Of a stretch of DNA of 64,000 nt, positions 18,822 through 29,398 are shown piece by piece (positions within the stretch are counted from its first letter, which is position 1; the number at the start of each line of letters is the position of its first letter). The notes under the pieces are model-generated. The model was not told where the DNA came from. It worked only from the letters and a program-made list of their open reading frames with translations, and did not search any database. The stretch covers positions 50,748 to 114,747 of the forward strand of contig JAHEFG010000045.1 in the NCBI GenBank assembly GCA_024640305.1, read 5' to 3'. The DNA comes from Gammaproteobacteria bacterium (GTDB taxonomy: Bacteria > Pseudomonadota > Gammaproteobacteria > Steroidobacterales > Woeseiaceae). The position numbers and the translations under genes were made by a program.

Positions 18822-19616
18822 ATGCACGCACTACTCAATGTAGCGGTGATGGCGGCACGACGCGCCGGTAGCACGCTAATAAAGAAAATGGTCAATATTG
18901 ACAAGCTTAAGATTGAGGAAAAGAGCCACAACGATTACGTCAGTGATGCCGATAAAGCAGCCGAAAAGGCTGTGATCGACTGCATTCTCAAACATTATCC
19001 CGACCATGCCATTCTTGCTGAAGAAAGTGGCGAACAGGGTGAATCCGATACCGTCTGGATCATCGACCCTCTCGACGGTACCACCAACTATCTGCATGGC
19101 TTTCCTGTTTTTGCCGTTTCGATCGGTGTACAGGTCAAAGGCCGGATGGAACATGGCGTCATATACGACCCGATTCGTCAGGAGTTGTTCACAGCGTCGC
19201 GCGGCCAGGGCGCGCAGGTCGACGGCCGGCGCATTCGGGTAAGTGGCCAGAAACAGCTGGAACGCTCGTTGATCGGTACCGGCTTCCCATACCGCCAGGC
19301 GGATGGCGAAATTGAGCCATATATGAATATGCTCGCCAAAATCATCAAGAACACGTCAGGCGTGCGACGTCCTGGAGCCGCAGCACTCGACCTGTGCTAT
19401 GTCGCAGCTGGCAGGCTGGATGCGTTCTGGGAGACCGGGCTCAAATCCTGGGACCTGGCCGCCGGCAGCCTGATCATTCGTGAAGCGGGCGGCATCATTA
19501 GTGGGCTGGATGGCAGTGAGAATTTCCTCGACCACGGCCATGTCCTGACCGGCACGCCACGAATCTACCGCGAAATCGCCAAACTCTGCTCCGCCGAGAT
19601 CAAAGCGCTCGTCTGA
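18822..19616 (+). CDS. suhB: Inositol-1-monophosphatase / Nus-complex factor SuhB
   Basis: A 264-residue metal-dependent phosphatase. The metal site motifs are EESGEQGE, WIIDPLDGTTNY and SWDLAAGSLI. In E. coli SuhB also joins the NusA/B/E/G antitermination complex for rRNA synthesis, and that role is likely to carry over. Divergent from trmJ with an 84-bp gap. The 158 bp between its stop and secF contain nothing I can identify. Confidence 0.95.
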   Translation: MHALLNVAVMAARRAGSTLIKKMVNIDKLKIEEKSHNDYVSDADKAAEKAVIDCILKHYPDHAILAEESGEQGESDTVWIIDPLDGTTNYLHGFPVFAVSIGVQVKGRMEHGVIYDPIRQELFTASRGQGAQVDGRRIRVSGQKQLERSLIGTGFPYRQADGEIEPYMNMLAKIIKNTSGVRRPGAAALDLCYVAAGRLDAFWETGLKSWDLAAGSLIIREAGGIISGLDGSENFLDHGHVLTGTPRIYREIAKLCSAEIKALV

Positions 19617-19774
19617 TACGCCGCCGGTCGATCACAGAGCTGCGCCCGGTCACTACACAGCCGGCAGACGAGCCATTCCGGAAAAAAATGATGCCACGCT
19701 AGACGGCCGTGCGCTGTTCCGGATCGCGGGAGCAGGCCGTATGAAGCACTGGTTCGATGGCCGTACGGGATAGA

Positions 19775-20722
19775 CTATGGCAGGTCGTCGATCAGGTCGG
19801 GATCTTTGACGGGTTCCAGCAAGTCCTGTGCATTAACGCCGAGCAGCAAGGCCGTGGCGCTCGCCGTGTAAATCGACGAATAAGTACCCACGACGATACC
19901 GACGATCAATGCAATCGAGAACGGTGCAATCGACTCACCGCCGAACAGCAGCAGCGCAATCAGCACGAACAAGGTTGTGAAGCCCGTGATCAAAGTACGC
20001 GCCAACATCTCGTTGATCGATGTGTTCATCGACTCTTCCGCCGAAATACCACGCAGCTTGAAGAAATTTTCACGGATACGATCAAAAGCAACAACCGTGT
20101 CGTTCAGGGAATAACCGATTACAGCAAGCACCGCCGCAACAACTGTCAGATCGAAGGGCAGGTGAAAAATCGAGAAAAACCCGACCGTAACGATAACGTC
20201 ATGCGCCAATGCCGCGACAGCACCTGCCGCGAACTTCCACTGGAAGCGGACCATTACGTAAACGAAGATAAGCAACAACGCGATAATCATCGCGAGTCCG
20301 CCTTGCTCTGCAAGCTCCTTACCAACCTGTGGGCTTACCGACTCAACGCGTCTCAACTGTACGTTCGAAATATCGCCGGCAACGGTTCGCCTCAATTCCT
20401 CGCGCAACTCGTCCGGGTTCCAGCCCTCCTGCGGCGGCAGGCGAACGAGCACATCGGTATCTGTACCAAAGCGTTGCACTTGTGCGTCTTCGAATCCAGC
20501 GGTTGCGAGGGCTGACCGAATAGTCTCGATATCCGCGGGCTCCGGGTAACCGACTTCGAGCAGAACACCGCCCGTGAAGTCAATGCCGAACTCCAGCGGA
20601 GGATCGTCCACGATGAGTGAACCGAGTGAGACAATAACCGCGAACGCGGAAATAGTCAGGGCGATCTTGCGGCGAGTCGAGCCGAGAAAGTCGATGTGAG
20701 TCTTGTTCTTGAGTATTCGCAT
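19775..20722 (-). CDS. secF: Protein translocase subunit SecF
   Basis: 315 residues with six predicted spans and the signatures LEFGIDFTGG, GYSLNDTVVAFDRIREN and SIYTASATALLLG. Together with SecD it pulls translocated proteins out of SecYEG using the proton gradient. ATG 20722 (MRILKNKTHIDFLG) is chosen. The longer frame from 20773 would run into secD and adds residues unlike the family. Last gene of queA-tgt-yajC-secD-secF. Confidence 0.95.
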   Translation of the reverse strand: MRILKNKTHIDFLGSTRRKIALTISAFAVIVSLGSLIVDDPPLEFGIDFTGGVLLEVGYPEPADIETIRSALATAGFEDAQVQRFGTDTDVLVRLPPQEGWNPDELREELRRTVAGDISNVQLRRVESVSPQVGKELAEQGGLAMIIALLLIFVYVMVRFQWKFAAGAVAALAHDVIVTVGFFSIFHLPFDLTVVAAVLAVIGYSLNDTVVAFDRIRENFFKLRGISAEESMNTSINEMLARTLITGFTTLFVLIALLLFGGESIAPFSIALIVGIVVGTYSSIYTASATALLLGVNAQDLLEPVKDPDLIDDLP

Positions 20723-20732
20723 CAAAGTATCC

Positions 20733-22553
20733 CTAAACCGGCAGTGACGTGATCTTGCGTCCGCCAAATGCAAGATTGACGATTGCCCGCGTACCGATGA
20801 TAGCGGTGAACATTGACGTAACGATTCCGATCATCAACGTTATTGCAAATCCTTTGATCGGCCCGGTACCAAACGCCAGCAGTACGATCGCTGCTATCAA
20901 TGTCGTTACATTGGCATCCGCGATCGACGACAGCGCTTTTTCGTAGCCAGAATTAATCGCAGCCTGTGGTTGCACGCCCGCCGCAAGCTCTTCGCGTATT
21001 CGTTCAAAAATAAGCACATTCGCATCCACGGCCATACCGACGGTCAAGACGATTCCGGCGATACCCGGTAACGTCAGTGATGCACCTGCCAACGACAATA
21101 CTGCGACGATAAAAACGAGGTTCGACAGCAAAGCGACATTCGCGATCATGCCGAACCAGCGGTAATAGACGGCCATAAAAACGATCACTGCAAGGAAACC
21201 GATTTTAATGGCGTTAAAGCCGCGATCGATGTTGTCCTGCCCCAGGCTCGGGCCGATGGTGCGTTCGTCGACCTTGTATACAGGCGCTGCCAAAGCGCCC
21301 GCTCGCATCAGGACCGCAAGTTCGCGAGCCTCGTTTGGCGTAAGGCCGGTCGTCTGGAAGCGGTTCTTGAACACACCGCGAATTGTCGCAGTACCTATAA
21401 TCTCTTCAGTCTTGAATTTCCGCGATACGGTCTTGCCACCGCGAGTCACGCTCTCTTCCCGCCACTCGATAAATACCGTGGACATCGGCTTACCGACATT
21501 TTCGCGAGTTGTTGCGAGCATGCGTTCGCCGCCGGCCGAATCGAGTGTAATGTGCACGGCCGGCTGCCCTTCATTCGTAAATCCGGACTTGGCATCGATA
21601 ATCTCATCGCCCGATGCGATGACTTCGCGCCTGAGGATCTGCGGCGTCTCGTCACCCCGCCCCGGGTAGCGGCGAGATCCGGGCATATCGCCTGTCAGGT
21701 CGACCATGCGGAATTCCAGCGTTGCGGTTGCCGTCAGGATCTTTTGTAACTCGGTCGGATCCTGGACGCCGGGTAACTGCACGACGATACGGTCGACGCC
21801 CTGCCGCTGAACAAGCGGTTCGGCAACGCCCAATTGATCGACACGATTGCGCAGCGTCGTCATGTTCTGCTCAATAGCGAAGTCCTGGCGCTCTTTGATC
21901 TGAGCCTCCGTCATTCGCACGATCAGTGATTTGCCGTCGGTGCCATCGCCAATCAACACGTCCGAGTCTGCAGCGGAAACAATCTCTCGTGCTTTTTCCA
22001 TGTCTTCGGCTGACTGCAGCCGAATCGTAAGTACCTGGTTATTGAGGTCGACCCGATGGCGAATGCGTGCATCACGCAAGCGGTCATCGAAATCCTGCTC
22101 ATAGCCCTTCATACGATTTTCGACCGCGGTATTCATATCGACTTCGAGCAAAACGTAAACGCCACCACGAAGATCCAGCCCCAGGCTCATTGGGTTGAGT
22201 CCGAGTTCGCGCACCCAATCAGGCATACTTGGCGCGAGCGTCAGCGCAACGTTCGATTCGTTTTCGTAACGGGCGCGCAGACGTTCACCGGCTATCTGCT
22301 GGTCTTCAATTGCACCCTTCGCGAAACGAATTACCGCCCGGCCATCGCTCAGGTATGCAGACTCCGGCTTAATACCGTCGTTCTCAAGCGCCCGGACATA
22401 GTTATCAAGTTGCGTCTGCGTGATATCTGCACCATCGATATCCGCCAACTGCACGGCGGGCGCGCTGCCATAGATATTTGGCAACGCAAGCATGATGCCG
22501 ACCAACAAAATGACAAGCACCAGGGAGTTCAGCCAGGCTGGATACCTGTTCAC
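20733..22553 (-). CDS. secD: Protein translocase subunit SecD
   Basis: A 606-residue membrane protein with a first span (LVLVILLVGIMLALPNIYG), the family motif LGLDLRGGVYVLLEVD, a large periplasmic P1 region and a C-terminal RND-like bundle with AVDANVLIFERIREEL. GTG start. Forms SecDF with the product 10 bp downstream. Confidence 0.96.
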   Translation of the reverse strand: MNRYPAWLNSLVLVILLVGIMLALPNIYGSAPAVQLADIDGADITQTQLDNYVRALENDGIKPESAYLSDGRAVIRFAKGAIEDQQIAGERLRARYENESNVALTLAPSMPDWVRELGLNPMSLGLDLRGGVYVLLEVDMNTAVENRMKGYEQDFDDRLRDARIRHRVDLNNQVLTIRLQSAEDMEKAREIVSAADSDVLIGDGTDGKSLIVRMTEAQIKERQDFAIEQNMTTLRNRVDQLGVAEPLVQRQGVDRIVVQLPGVQDPTELQKILTATATLEFRMVDLTGDMPGSRRYPGRGDETPQILRREVIASGDEIIDAKSGFTNEGQPAVHITLDSAGGERMLATTRENVGKPMSTVFIEWREESVTRGGKTVSRKFKTEEIIGTATIRGVFKNRFQTTGLTPNEARELAVLMRAGALAAPVYKVDERTIGPSLGQDNIDRGFNAIKIGFLAVIVFMAVYYRWFGMIANVALLSNLVFIVAVLSLAGASLTLPGIAGIVLTVGMAVDANVLIFERIREELAAGVQPQAAINSGYEKALSSIADANVTTLIAAIVLLAFGTGPIKGFAITLMIGIVTSMFTAIIGTRAIVNLAFGGRKITSLPV

Positions 22554-22615
22554 GGCTTACTGCCTGCGGAGCTCAAGCTTCGTCGAGGGAAAATATTCAT
22601 CAAAGTAGGGCTCGA

Positions 22616-22939
22616 TCAGGCGTTTTCGAAAGTGTCTTTAGGCACGACTTGCGAAACACTGGCTTTTTGAATTTTGATCTCTGTGTTCTCTGCAATCTTT
22701 ACAATCGCATAGTGCTCGCTGATGCCGGTGATGACACCAAGGATGCCGCCGGCAGTCAGAACTTCGTCACCGGCCGAAAGATTACTAATCAGTGCCGTAT
22801 GTGCTTTTTGCTTCTTCTGTTGCGGGCGAATCAGCAGGAAATAAAATGCGCCAAAAATGATGAGCATCGGCAGTAAGAAGCCGAACGGGTCGGCTTGCGG
22901 TGCAGCCTGTGCATAAGCGTTTTGTATGAAGAAATCCAT
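22616..22939 (-). CDS. yajC: Preprotein translocase accessory subunit YajC
   Basis: A 107-residue single-span protein. The membrane helix (FLLPMLIIFGAFYFLLIRP) is followed by QQKKQKAH and the conserved GDEVLTAGGILGVITGI. YajC associates with SecDF. Located in the standard tgt-yajC-secD-secF order, but 124 bp from tgt, where no terminator is visible. Confidence 0.95.
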   Translation of the reverse strand: MDFFIQNAYAQAAPQADPFGFLLPMLIIFGAFYFLLIRPQQKKQKAHTALISNLSAGDEVLTAGGILGVITGISEHYAIVKIAENTEIKIQKASVSQVVPKDTFENA

Positions 22940-23063
22940 GAGTCCTATTACTTTCTGTGGCGGGCCGTTTGAACACCCCTAAAAATAAGCGCGGTATTAT
23001 GGCATAGAGATATCGAAATAAGGGCGAGTTTCGCAAACCCAAGCAAAACCGCCGAAAAAATGG

Positions 23064-25198
<2,135 letters not shown>

Positions 25199-25230
25199 GG
25201 GCGCGCATGGTAACAAAGCCATGCGCGCCC
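25199..25230 (-). promoter_or_regulatory. Perfect 12-bp stem-loop abutting the queA start codon
   Basis: GGGCGCGCATGG (25199-25210) and CCATGCGCGCCC (25219-25230) are exact reverse complements around an 8-nt loop. In the queA message the 3' arm ends directly at the AUG, so the ribosome-binding region would be paired. There is no U-run after the stem on the queA strand, which argues against a terminator. The stem also hides the upstream in-frame AUG. Confidence 0.6.
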
Positions 25231-25252
25231 GTTTGCAAAGTGTCGGTTTTTT

Positions 25253-26287
25253 TTAGGTTTTCTCGGTAATCATTGCGGCCCTTGGCGCTGCCGGGATCCT
25301 CGCGGGCCTAACCTCCACCGGTGCGCGCAAGAACATGCTCATGCGGTCATCCGGCATGGTTACTTCAAGCTTGCGGCGCTTCTTGTCACGATAAACCTCA
25401 ATTACAACCGACTCGCCAGCCTGGTAGGAATTCAGTATGCGCAAGGCGTGGCTCACAGATGTTGGCTCACGCCCATCAATCTTCTGGATGACATCACCAT
25501 CTTCAAGCTTGAGCACATCCGACTTCGGAGCACTAACAACGAGTACACCGGAATCCGTACCGAAGTACTTGCCAAGCCCCTCATTCAACTCAACCAGCTC
25601 CATATCGCCCCAGGCACTTCCAATCCAGTGAAAATCGAAGTCTTTTCGCGGTCCCTGAACAATTTTTGGTGCTATGTGCATTTCATGCGGCATGGATCCC
25701 ATCGGGGGACCTCCAGGAGTGCTGCTGAATGCGAATACATTAACGTCGCTGGGTTTCGGTTCGACTTCGACTGCACCGACTTTGCCATCGCGCAAGTATT
25801 CGATATCGAGCGTATCGCCTTCTTCAACACCCGCCATAAAGTCCAGCAGCTTTTCTGTCGCTTCTTTTGAACTTGCGGCGCTGAGTGACTCATTGTTGAT
25901 GGCCGTCAAAATATCACCGGCGCGTATTCCCGCCTCATCACTCGCACTACCAGGCGTAACCGCCATGATACTGACACCCTCGACAGGGCCTTTAATGTCC
26001 CTGTTGCCAATAGTCACACCAAGGCGCGGCCGGCCATCATTAATTATTTCGATGCGACGCTCCATTTGACGTAACTGCGGCAGGCGCTCCGACGTGAGCT
26101 CGGCAATCGTGCGAGCTGCTTCGGCCATTTGCCGTTCAGCGCTTTCCAGTTTTTCCTGCACCAGGGCCTCGCGCTCCTGTACTTTCCGCAAAGCTTCCTG
26201 TTGCTCTTTTACTTCGGTTTGCGCAACAGCCTGCCCGGCCAGCAACAAGACCAGCGCAACAGCAACAATCAATTTCATAGTCTTCAT
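25253..26287 (-). CDS. Periplasmic double-PDZ protein of a sigma-factor operon
   Basis: A 344-residue product with a signal peptide (MKTMKLIVAVALVLLLAGQ, cleavage near AVAQ) and a coiled coil rich in E, Q and A (about residues 27-75). PDZ domain 1 covers ~85-170 (RPRLGVTIGNRD, GIRAGDILTAIN). PDZ domain 2 covers ~225-310 (GVLVVSAPKSDVLKLEDGDVI). No protease triad is present. ATG 26287 is chosen because GAGGAG lies 9 nt upstream, while the longer frame begins with TTG. Third gene after the ECF sigma factor and putative anti-sigma. A role in sensing or relaying envelope stress is inferred from context, not shown. Confidence 0.8.
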   Translation of the reverse strand: MKTMKLIVAVALVLLLAGQAVAQTEVKEQQEALRKVQEREALVQEKLESAERQMAEAARTIAELTSERLPQLRQMERRIEIINDGRPRLGVTIGNRDIKGPVEGVSIMAVTPGSASDEAGIRAGDILTAINNESLSAASSKEATEKLLDFMAGVEEGDTLDIEYLRDGKVGAVEVEPKPSDVNVFAFSSTPGGPPMGSMPHEMHIAPKIVQGPRKDFDFHWIGSAWGDMELVELNEGLGKYFGTDSGVLVVSAPKSDVLKLEDGDVIQKIDGREPTSVSHALRILNSYQAGESVVIEVYRDKKRRKLEVTMPDDRMSMFLRAPVEVRPARIPAAPRAAMITEKT

Positions 26288-26304
26288 TAAATCCATCTCC
26301 TCGT

Positions 26305-26892
26305 TCAATAAGCCGTCCGTTGCGCTTGCGCATAACGCAGTCGGACTAGCAATTTCATTAACCTGACGCGTTCACGCCAGAATATTTCTGTCTCCTCGGA
26401 CGTCATTTGCACGTTCGGGTCGCTTAGTTGGTAATCGATCGCGGCAACACGATCCTTGATATCTGAAATAGTCGAGACGGTACCCGCCTGCATCACGCGT
26501 GGTTCATCCGGCAGCGAGCGGAGGTCACTTTCCAGCTGCCGCGACTCGACCATCAGCGCCTGCAATGCATCAACCTGAGTTGAATTTGTCACCTGGGAAT
26601 TCTGCGGTTCCGTGACCGCCGGCGGAACACTTGGGCTATTCATCATGACTGGCACCAGCACCGCTGCTAATGCAATCGCGGCGGCAAGACCAACCCCGCT
26701 GTACCAGGTCATTGGCTTGCGAAGATAGTCCTGCTTGATGAGTCCTTCTGCTTCGGCCTGCTCGCGAATGCGGTGCCACACAGCACGCGGCGGCATTGTG
26801 TCCGGCAGCATTGTCAGCTCCCTTCTCAACACGCCCTGTTCATCTGCTGTCAGTCCACAAATCATCTCTTCATCCTTATTGTCTTTCGACAT
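26305..26892 (-). CDS. Putative membrane anti-sigma factor
   Basis: 195 residues: a cytoplasmic N-terminal helical region (MICGLTADEQGVLRRELTMLPDTMPPRAVWHRIREQAEAEG), one membrane span (WYSGVGLAAAIALAAVLVPVMM) and a periplasmic Ser/Gln-rich coil. Topology and position directly after an ECF sigma gene fit an anti-sigma factor, although I do not see the HxxxCxxC zinc motif. ATG 26892 has AGGAG 9 nt upstream. Sequence similarity alone would leave it hypothetical. Confidence 0.65.
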   Translation of the reverse strand: MSKDNKDEEMICGLTADEQGVLRRELTMLPDTMPPRAVWHRIREQAEAEGLIKQDYLRKPMTWYSGVGLAAAIALAAVLVPVMMNSPSVPPAVTEPQNSQVTNSTQVDALQALMVESRQLESDLRSLPDEPRVMQAGTVSTISDIKDRVAAIDYQLSDPNVQMTSEETEIFWRERVRLMKLLVRLRYAQAQRTAY

Positions 26893-26894
26893 CG

Positions 26895-27494
26895 TCAAAC
26901 ACTCCTGAGCGCCGCACTCTCTGCACGGGCGTCTTCATCCGGCACTGTCAGCATCGGTCGCAAACGCTGATAGGCACGTGACAACTGCGACTTGGAAAAG
27001 CTCTCGGTACGCCCCATTAGCCCAGCTATCTCTTTATGCGTATATCCTTCGACGTCGTGCAGCCAGACAACTGCGCGCGCCACCGATGGCAAATTTGCCA
27101 GTGCCGCATCAAGATCCAGGGCCTCGTCGGGATGCCGCGATATGCCATGGCTTGCGGCATCGCCAGGCGTTACTTCGTTCCAGTCGTCGCCGAGTGATTG
27201 GCTCCGCGCCGTCCACGCGGAACGCAGGAACATCAGCGCTTTGGAGATCGCGATACGTCGAATCCAGCTGCCTATCGCTGCTTCGCCGCGAAATTTAGAG
27301 ATTGATCGCATGACCTCGATGAAAGTCTCCTGAACCAGATCCTCGGCGTGTGCCGGAACCTTCGTGAATCTCAAACACACGGAATACACCGGTGTCGCGA
27401 ATGCCCGATAGATGATCCCGTGAGCACGCGCGTCGCCGCGTGCCGCCCGTTTCACAATCGCCGGGTCAATCTGGATGTCAGCAAATTTGCTCAT
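26895..27494 (-). CDS. ECF-family RNA polymerase sigma factor
   Basis: A 199-residue sigma factor with region 2 (EDLVQETFIEVMRSISKFRGEAAIGSWIRRIAISKAL) and region 4 (LPSVARAVVWLHDVEGYTHKEIAGLMGRTE, then FSKSQLSRAYQRLR, the helix-turn-helix). The RpoE-like core is clear but the subgroup is not assigned. ATG 27494 gives MSKFADIQ. The two genes downstream are a likely anti-sigma factor and a periplasmic PDZ protein. Upstream bases TCTAATAT resemble a -10 but I cannot define an autoregulated -35. Confidence 0.88.
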   Translation of the reverse strand: MSKFADIQIDPAIVKRAARGDARAHGIIYRAFATPVYSVCLRFTKVPAHAEDLVQETFIEVMRSISKFRGEAAIGSWIRRIAISKALMFLRSAWTARSQSLGDDWNEVTPGDAASHGISRHPDEALDLDAALANLPSVARAVVWLHDVEGYTHKEIAGLMGRTESFSKSQLSRAYQRLRPMLTVPDEDARAESAALRSV

Positions 27495-27581
27495 ATCTCG
27501 AAATATTAGATGCCGGGAGCAAAGAAAGGGTCGCAATTGCGAAATTTATTTAACGCTCTGGCGACTTCGCCAAACGGCGCA

Positions 27582-27587
27582 TATACT
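27582..27587 (+). promoter_or_regulatory. Candidate -10 box of the tRNA-Leu gene
   Basis: TATACT followed by a GC-rich discriminator (GTGCGCC) lies ~52 bp upstream of the mature tRNA end, the layout typical of stable-RNA promoters. No convincing -35 is seen 16-18 bp upstream. Confidence 0.35.
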
Positions 27588-27638
27588 GTGCGCCTTCCGG
27601 CTAGCGGTGTCTCGTCCAGGCCCAGTCGGTCGAGAATT

Positions 27639-27725
27639 GCCGGGATGGCGGAACTGGTAGACGCGCTGGATTCAAAATCCAGTTTCCGAAAGGAAGTGGG
27701 GGTTCGATTCCCCCTCCCGGCACCA
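27639..27725 (+). tRNA. tRNA-Leu (anticodon CAA, reads UUG)
   Basis: A full cloverleaf can be folded. The acceptor stem pairs GCCGGGA with TCCCGGC, discriminator A, and the CCA end is encoded. The D-arm contains the usual GGTAG. The anticodon stem CTGGA/TCCAG holds the 7-nt loop TTCAAAA, giving anticodon CAA. There is a long variable arm (CCGAAAGG), as expected for a class II tRNA, and the T-arm is GGGGGTTCGATTCCCCC. Length 87 nt. It lies between the divergent sigma-factor operon and the convergent CPBP protease gene. Confidence 0.97.
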
Positions 27726-27726
27726 C

Positions 27727-28713
27727 CTAGTCTTGCGGTTTCAGGCCATATCCTTGCGGATAAGCGCCCCATTGCGCCTCGAGACTTTTCTCAACGCTGA
27801 ACTTGCCGGATTTCCAGATCAGCAATGTCGTAGTCAAGATGACGACGGTGCCAAAAATGGACGCCTCTGCACCGAACTCGCCTCCGCTGATCCAGTCGGC
27901 TCCCTGGGCTTCGGCAGAGAAAACGCTCCATTTCACATGGTAGCCGCTCACTCCCATTCCCCAGAACGACGCCTGCATCCAGTTCCACCCAAGATGAAGG
28001 CCCGTTGGCAACCACAGCGACTTTGTTTTGAGGTAGCAAACGCTCAGCAGAACCCCGGCAAGGAAAATATTCAGCGACGACGGGACAGTCGCATCGGGAT
28101 TATCGATATGCATTACGGAGAATATTGAGCTGAGCACAATGACGGCGATCCACACTCGCGAACCTTCAATAAACGCCTGAAAGATGTAACCGCGAAGCAT
28201 TAGCTCTTCCATCAACGCTGCGACGAAGAAAACGAGCATTGCCTTGGCCAAAGCGCCAACGAGAGAAACCGTTATGTCGTTGAGCGACAGCGACACCCAA
28301 CCACCTGCCCACAAACACCCGAGGGCGACAGAAATCATCGTAATTCCGATGATCAGCCCGAGTCCGAAATCGCGCTTCCACCCTTCCAAAAACCCTAAAC
28401 CAAGGAGTGTAATCGGCCGGCGATCTACCCAGCGAAGCGTGATGTATGCCGCGAGTATCATTGCGATCAGGGAGCCACCTCTGCGCCCAAACTCTTGCCA
28501 GGTAATCAACTCATCGCCTTCATCGGGATAGGGAATAAGACCGGCTAGCCAGCCAAAGGCCATTAAGAGCAGGAACGTTATTATTATTAGAAGTCCAATC
28601 CGCCAAACCGCCCGAAGGTGGCCGAACTGGTTGATGAACCAGGAGTGATAAAAAGGCATACGAGGCACCTGTATTACGTCCCCCCCATCCTGCGAGTCGT
28701 ATTCCGTGCTCAT
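27727..28713 (-). CDS. CPBP-family intramembrane metalloprotease
   Basis: A 328-residue multispan membrane protein of the CAAX-protease/bacteriocin-processing (Abi) family. Motif 1 is EELMLRGY (Glu169, Glu170, Arg174), motif 2 holds His202 (FSVMHID), and motif 3 is LPTGLHLGWN (His240). All predicted glutamate and histidine ligands are intact, so it is probably active. Natural substrates of bacterial members are mostly unknown. A single gene without obvious partner, ending 2 bp from the tRNA. Confidence 0.88.
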   Translation of the reverse strand: MSTEYDSQDGGDVIQVPRMPFYHSWFINQFGHLRAVWRIGLLIIITFLLLMAFGWLAGLIPYPDEGDELITWQEFGRRGGSLIAMILAAYITLRWVDRRPITLLGLGFLEGWKRDFGLGLIIGITMISVALGCLWAGGWVSLSLNDITVSLVGALAKAMLVFFVAALMEELMLRGYIFQAFIEGSRVWIAVIVLSSIFSVMHIDNPDATVPSSLNIFLAGVLLSVCYLKTKSLWLPTGLHLGWNWMQASFWGMGVSGYHVKWSVFSAEAQGADWISGGEFGAEASIFGTVVILTTTLLIWKSGKFSVEKSLEAQWGAYPQGYGLKPQD

Positions 28714-28862
28714 AAGTTCACTTCCCCCTGTGTTATTTAAGTAGTTCGCCGACCGCGCCTAAAATCCGATGGCACAAGAATACGGCAAAAATCGCTGTAT
28801 TGCGGATTCCAATGCGGTCTAGTACCGTTGCGGCGCCATTTAATTGCTGACAGAAGACCTCG

Positions 28863-29396
28863 ATGAACTACTGCTCTGACTGCGGCCAAACCGTCTCCCG
28901 AAAAACACCTGTGGGTGATACCCACGCACGCTGGGTATGCGATGCCTGCGGCACCGTTCACTATCAGAACCCATTGGTTGTCGTTGGCTGTGTGCCGGAG
29001 CGCGACGGCAAAATCTTGCTTTGCAAGCGCGCCATTGAGCCGCGTTATGGCTACTGGACCGTGCCAGCAGGGTTCATGGAACTGAATGAATCAACGGCAA
29101 CGGGCGCAGCGCGCGAAACGCTCGAAGAGGCATGTGCAAAAGTAGAGATCGGACACCTGTTCGCAGTCGTCGACGTTGTCGACGCCGGTCAGGTACACCT
29201 CTTCTATACAGCCAGGTTATTGGGGGATTTTGCTGCGGGCGACGAGAGCCTCGACGTTGCGTTATTCAGCCAGGACGAAATTCCGTGGGACGAAATCGCG
29301 TTCCACAGCGGCCGCTATGCATTGAAAAAGTACTTCGAGGATGGCGGCGAGAACAACGGCGCCCACATTCACGAGCTGCGTCGCTCACGTTCCTGA
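28863..29396 (+). CDS. Nudix hydrolase with N-terminal zinc ribbon
   Basis: A 177-residue protein. Four cysteines form a zinc ribbon (CSDCG and CDACG). The Nudix box is GFMELNESTATGAARETLEEACA, fitting GX5EX7REUXEEXGU apart from Cys in place of Gly near the end. The layout resembles the small NudC-like/ADP-ribose pyrophosphatase group rather than the larger NAD-capped RNA hydrolase NudC. The substrate cannot be fixed from sequence. Stands alone between divergent and convergent neighbours. Confidence 0.85.
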   Translation: MNYCSDCGQTVSRKTPVGDTHARWVCDACGTVHYQNPLVVVGCVPERDGKILLCKRAIEPRYGYWTVPAGFMELNESTATGAARETLEEACAKVEIGHLFAVVDVVDAGQVHLFYTARLLGDFAAGDESLDVALFSQDEIPWDEIAFHSGRYALKKYFEDGGENNGAHIHELRRSRS

Positions 29397-29398
29397 AC

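Noticed and set aside
19617..19774. Small RNA or repeat in the suhB-secF gap (three GGCCGT copies)
   Set aside because: Uneven spacing (30 and 24 bp), no promoter or terminator, and the hexamer is common at this GC content.
19757..20515. 252-codon open frame on the plus strand
   Set aside because: It lies entirely antisense to secF, its translation is rich in Arg/Gln/Asn with no motif, and secF is clearly the real gene.
25199..25230. preQ1 riboswitch before queA
   Set aside because: The element is a plain perfect stem of 12 bp with an 8-nt loop, without the A-rich tail and pseudoknot expected for preQ1 aptamers.
25199..25256. Intrinsic terminator formed by the hairpin near queA
   Set aside because: On the queA strand no U-run follows. 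The T-run at 25249-25256 is 18 nt away on the other strand, where no gene ends.
28680..28685. Six-C run inside the CPBP protease gene as a phase-variable tract
   Set aside because: Only six bases and the reading frame is intact; too short to call.
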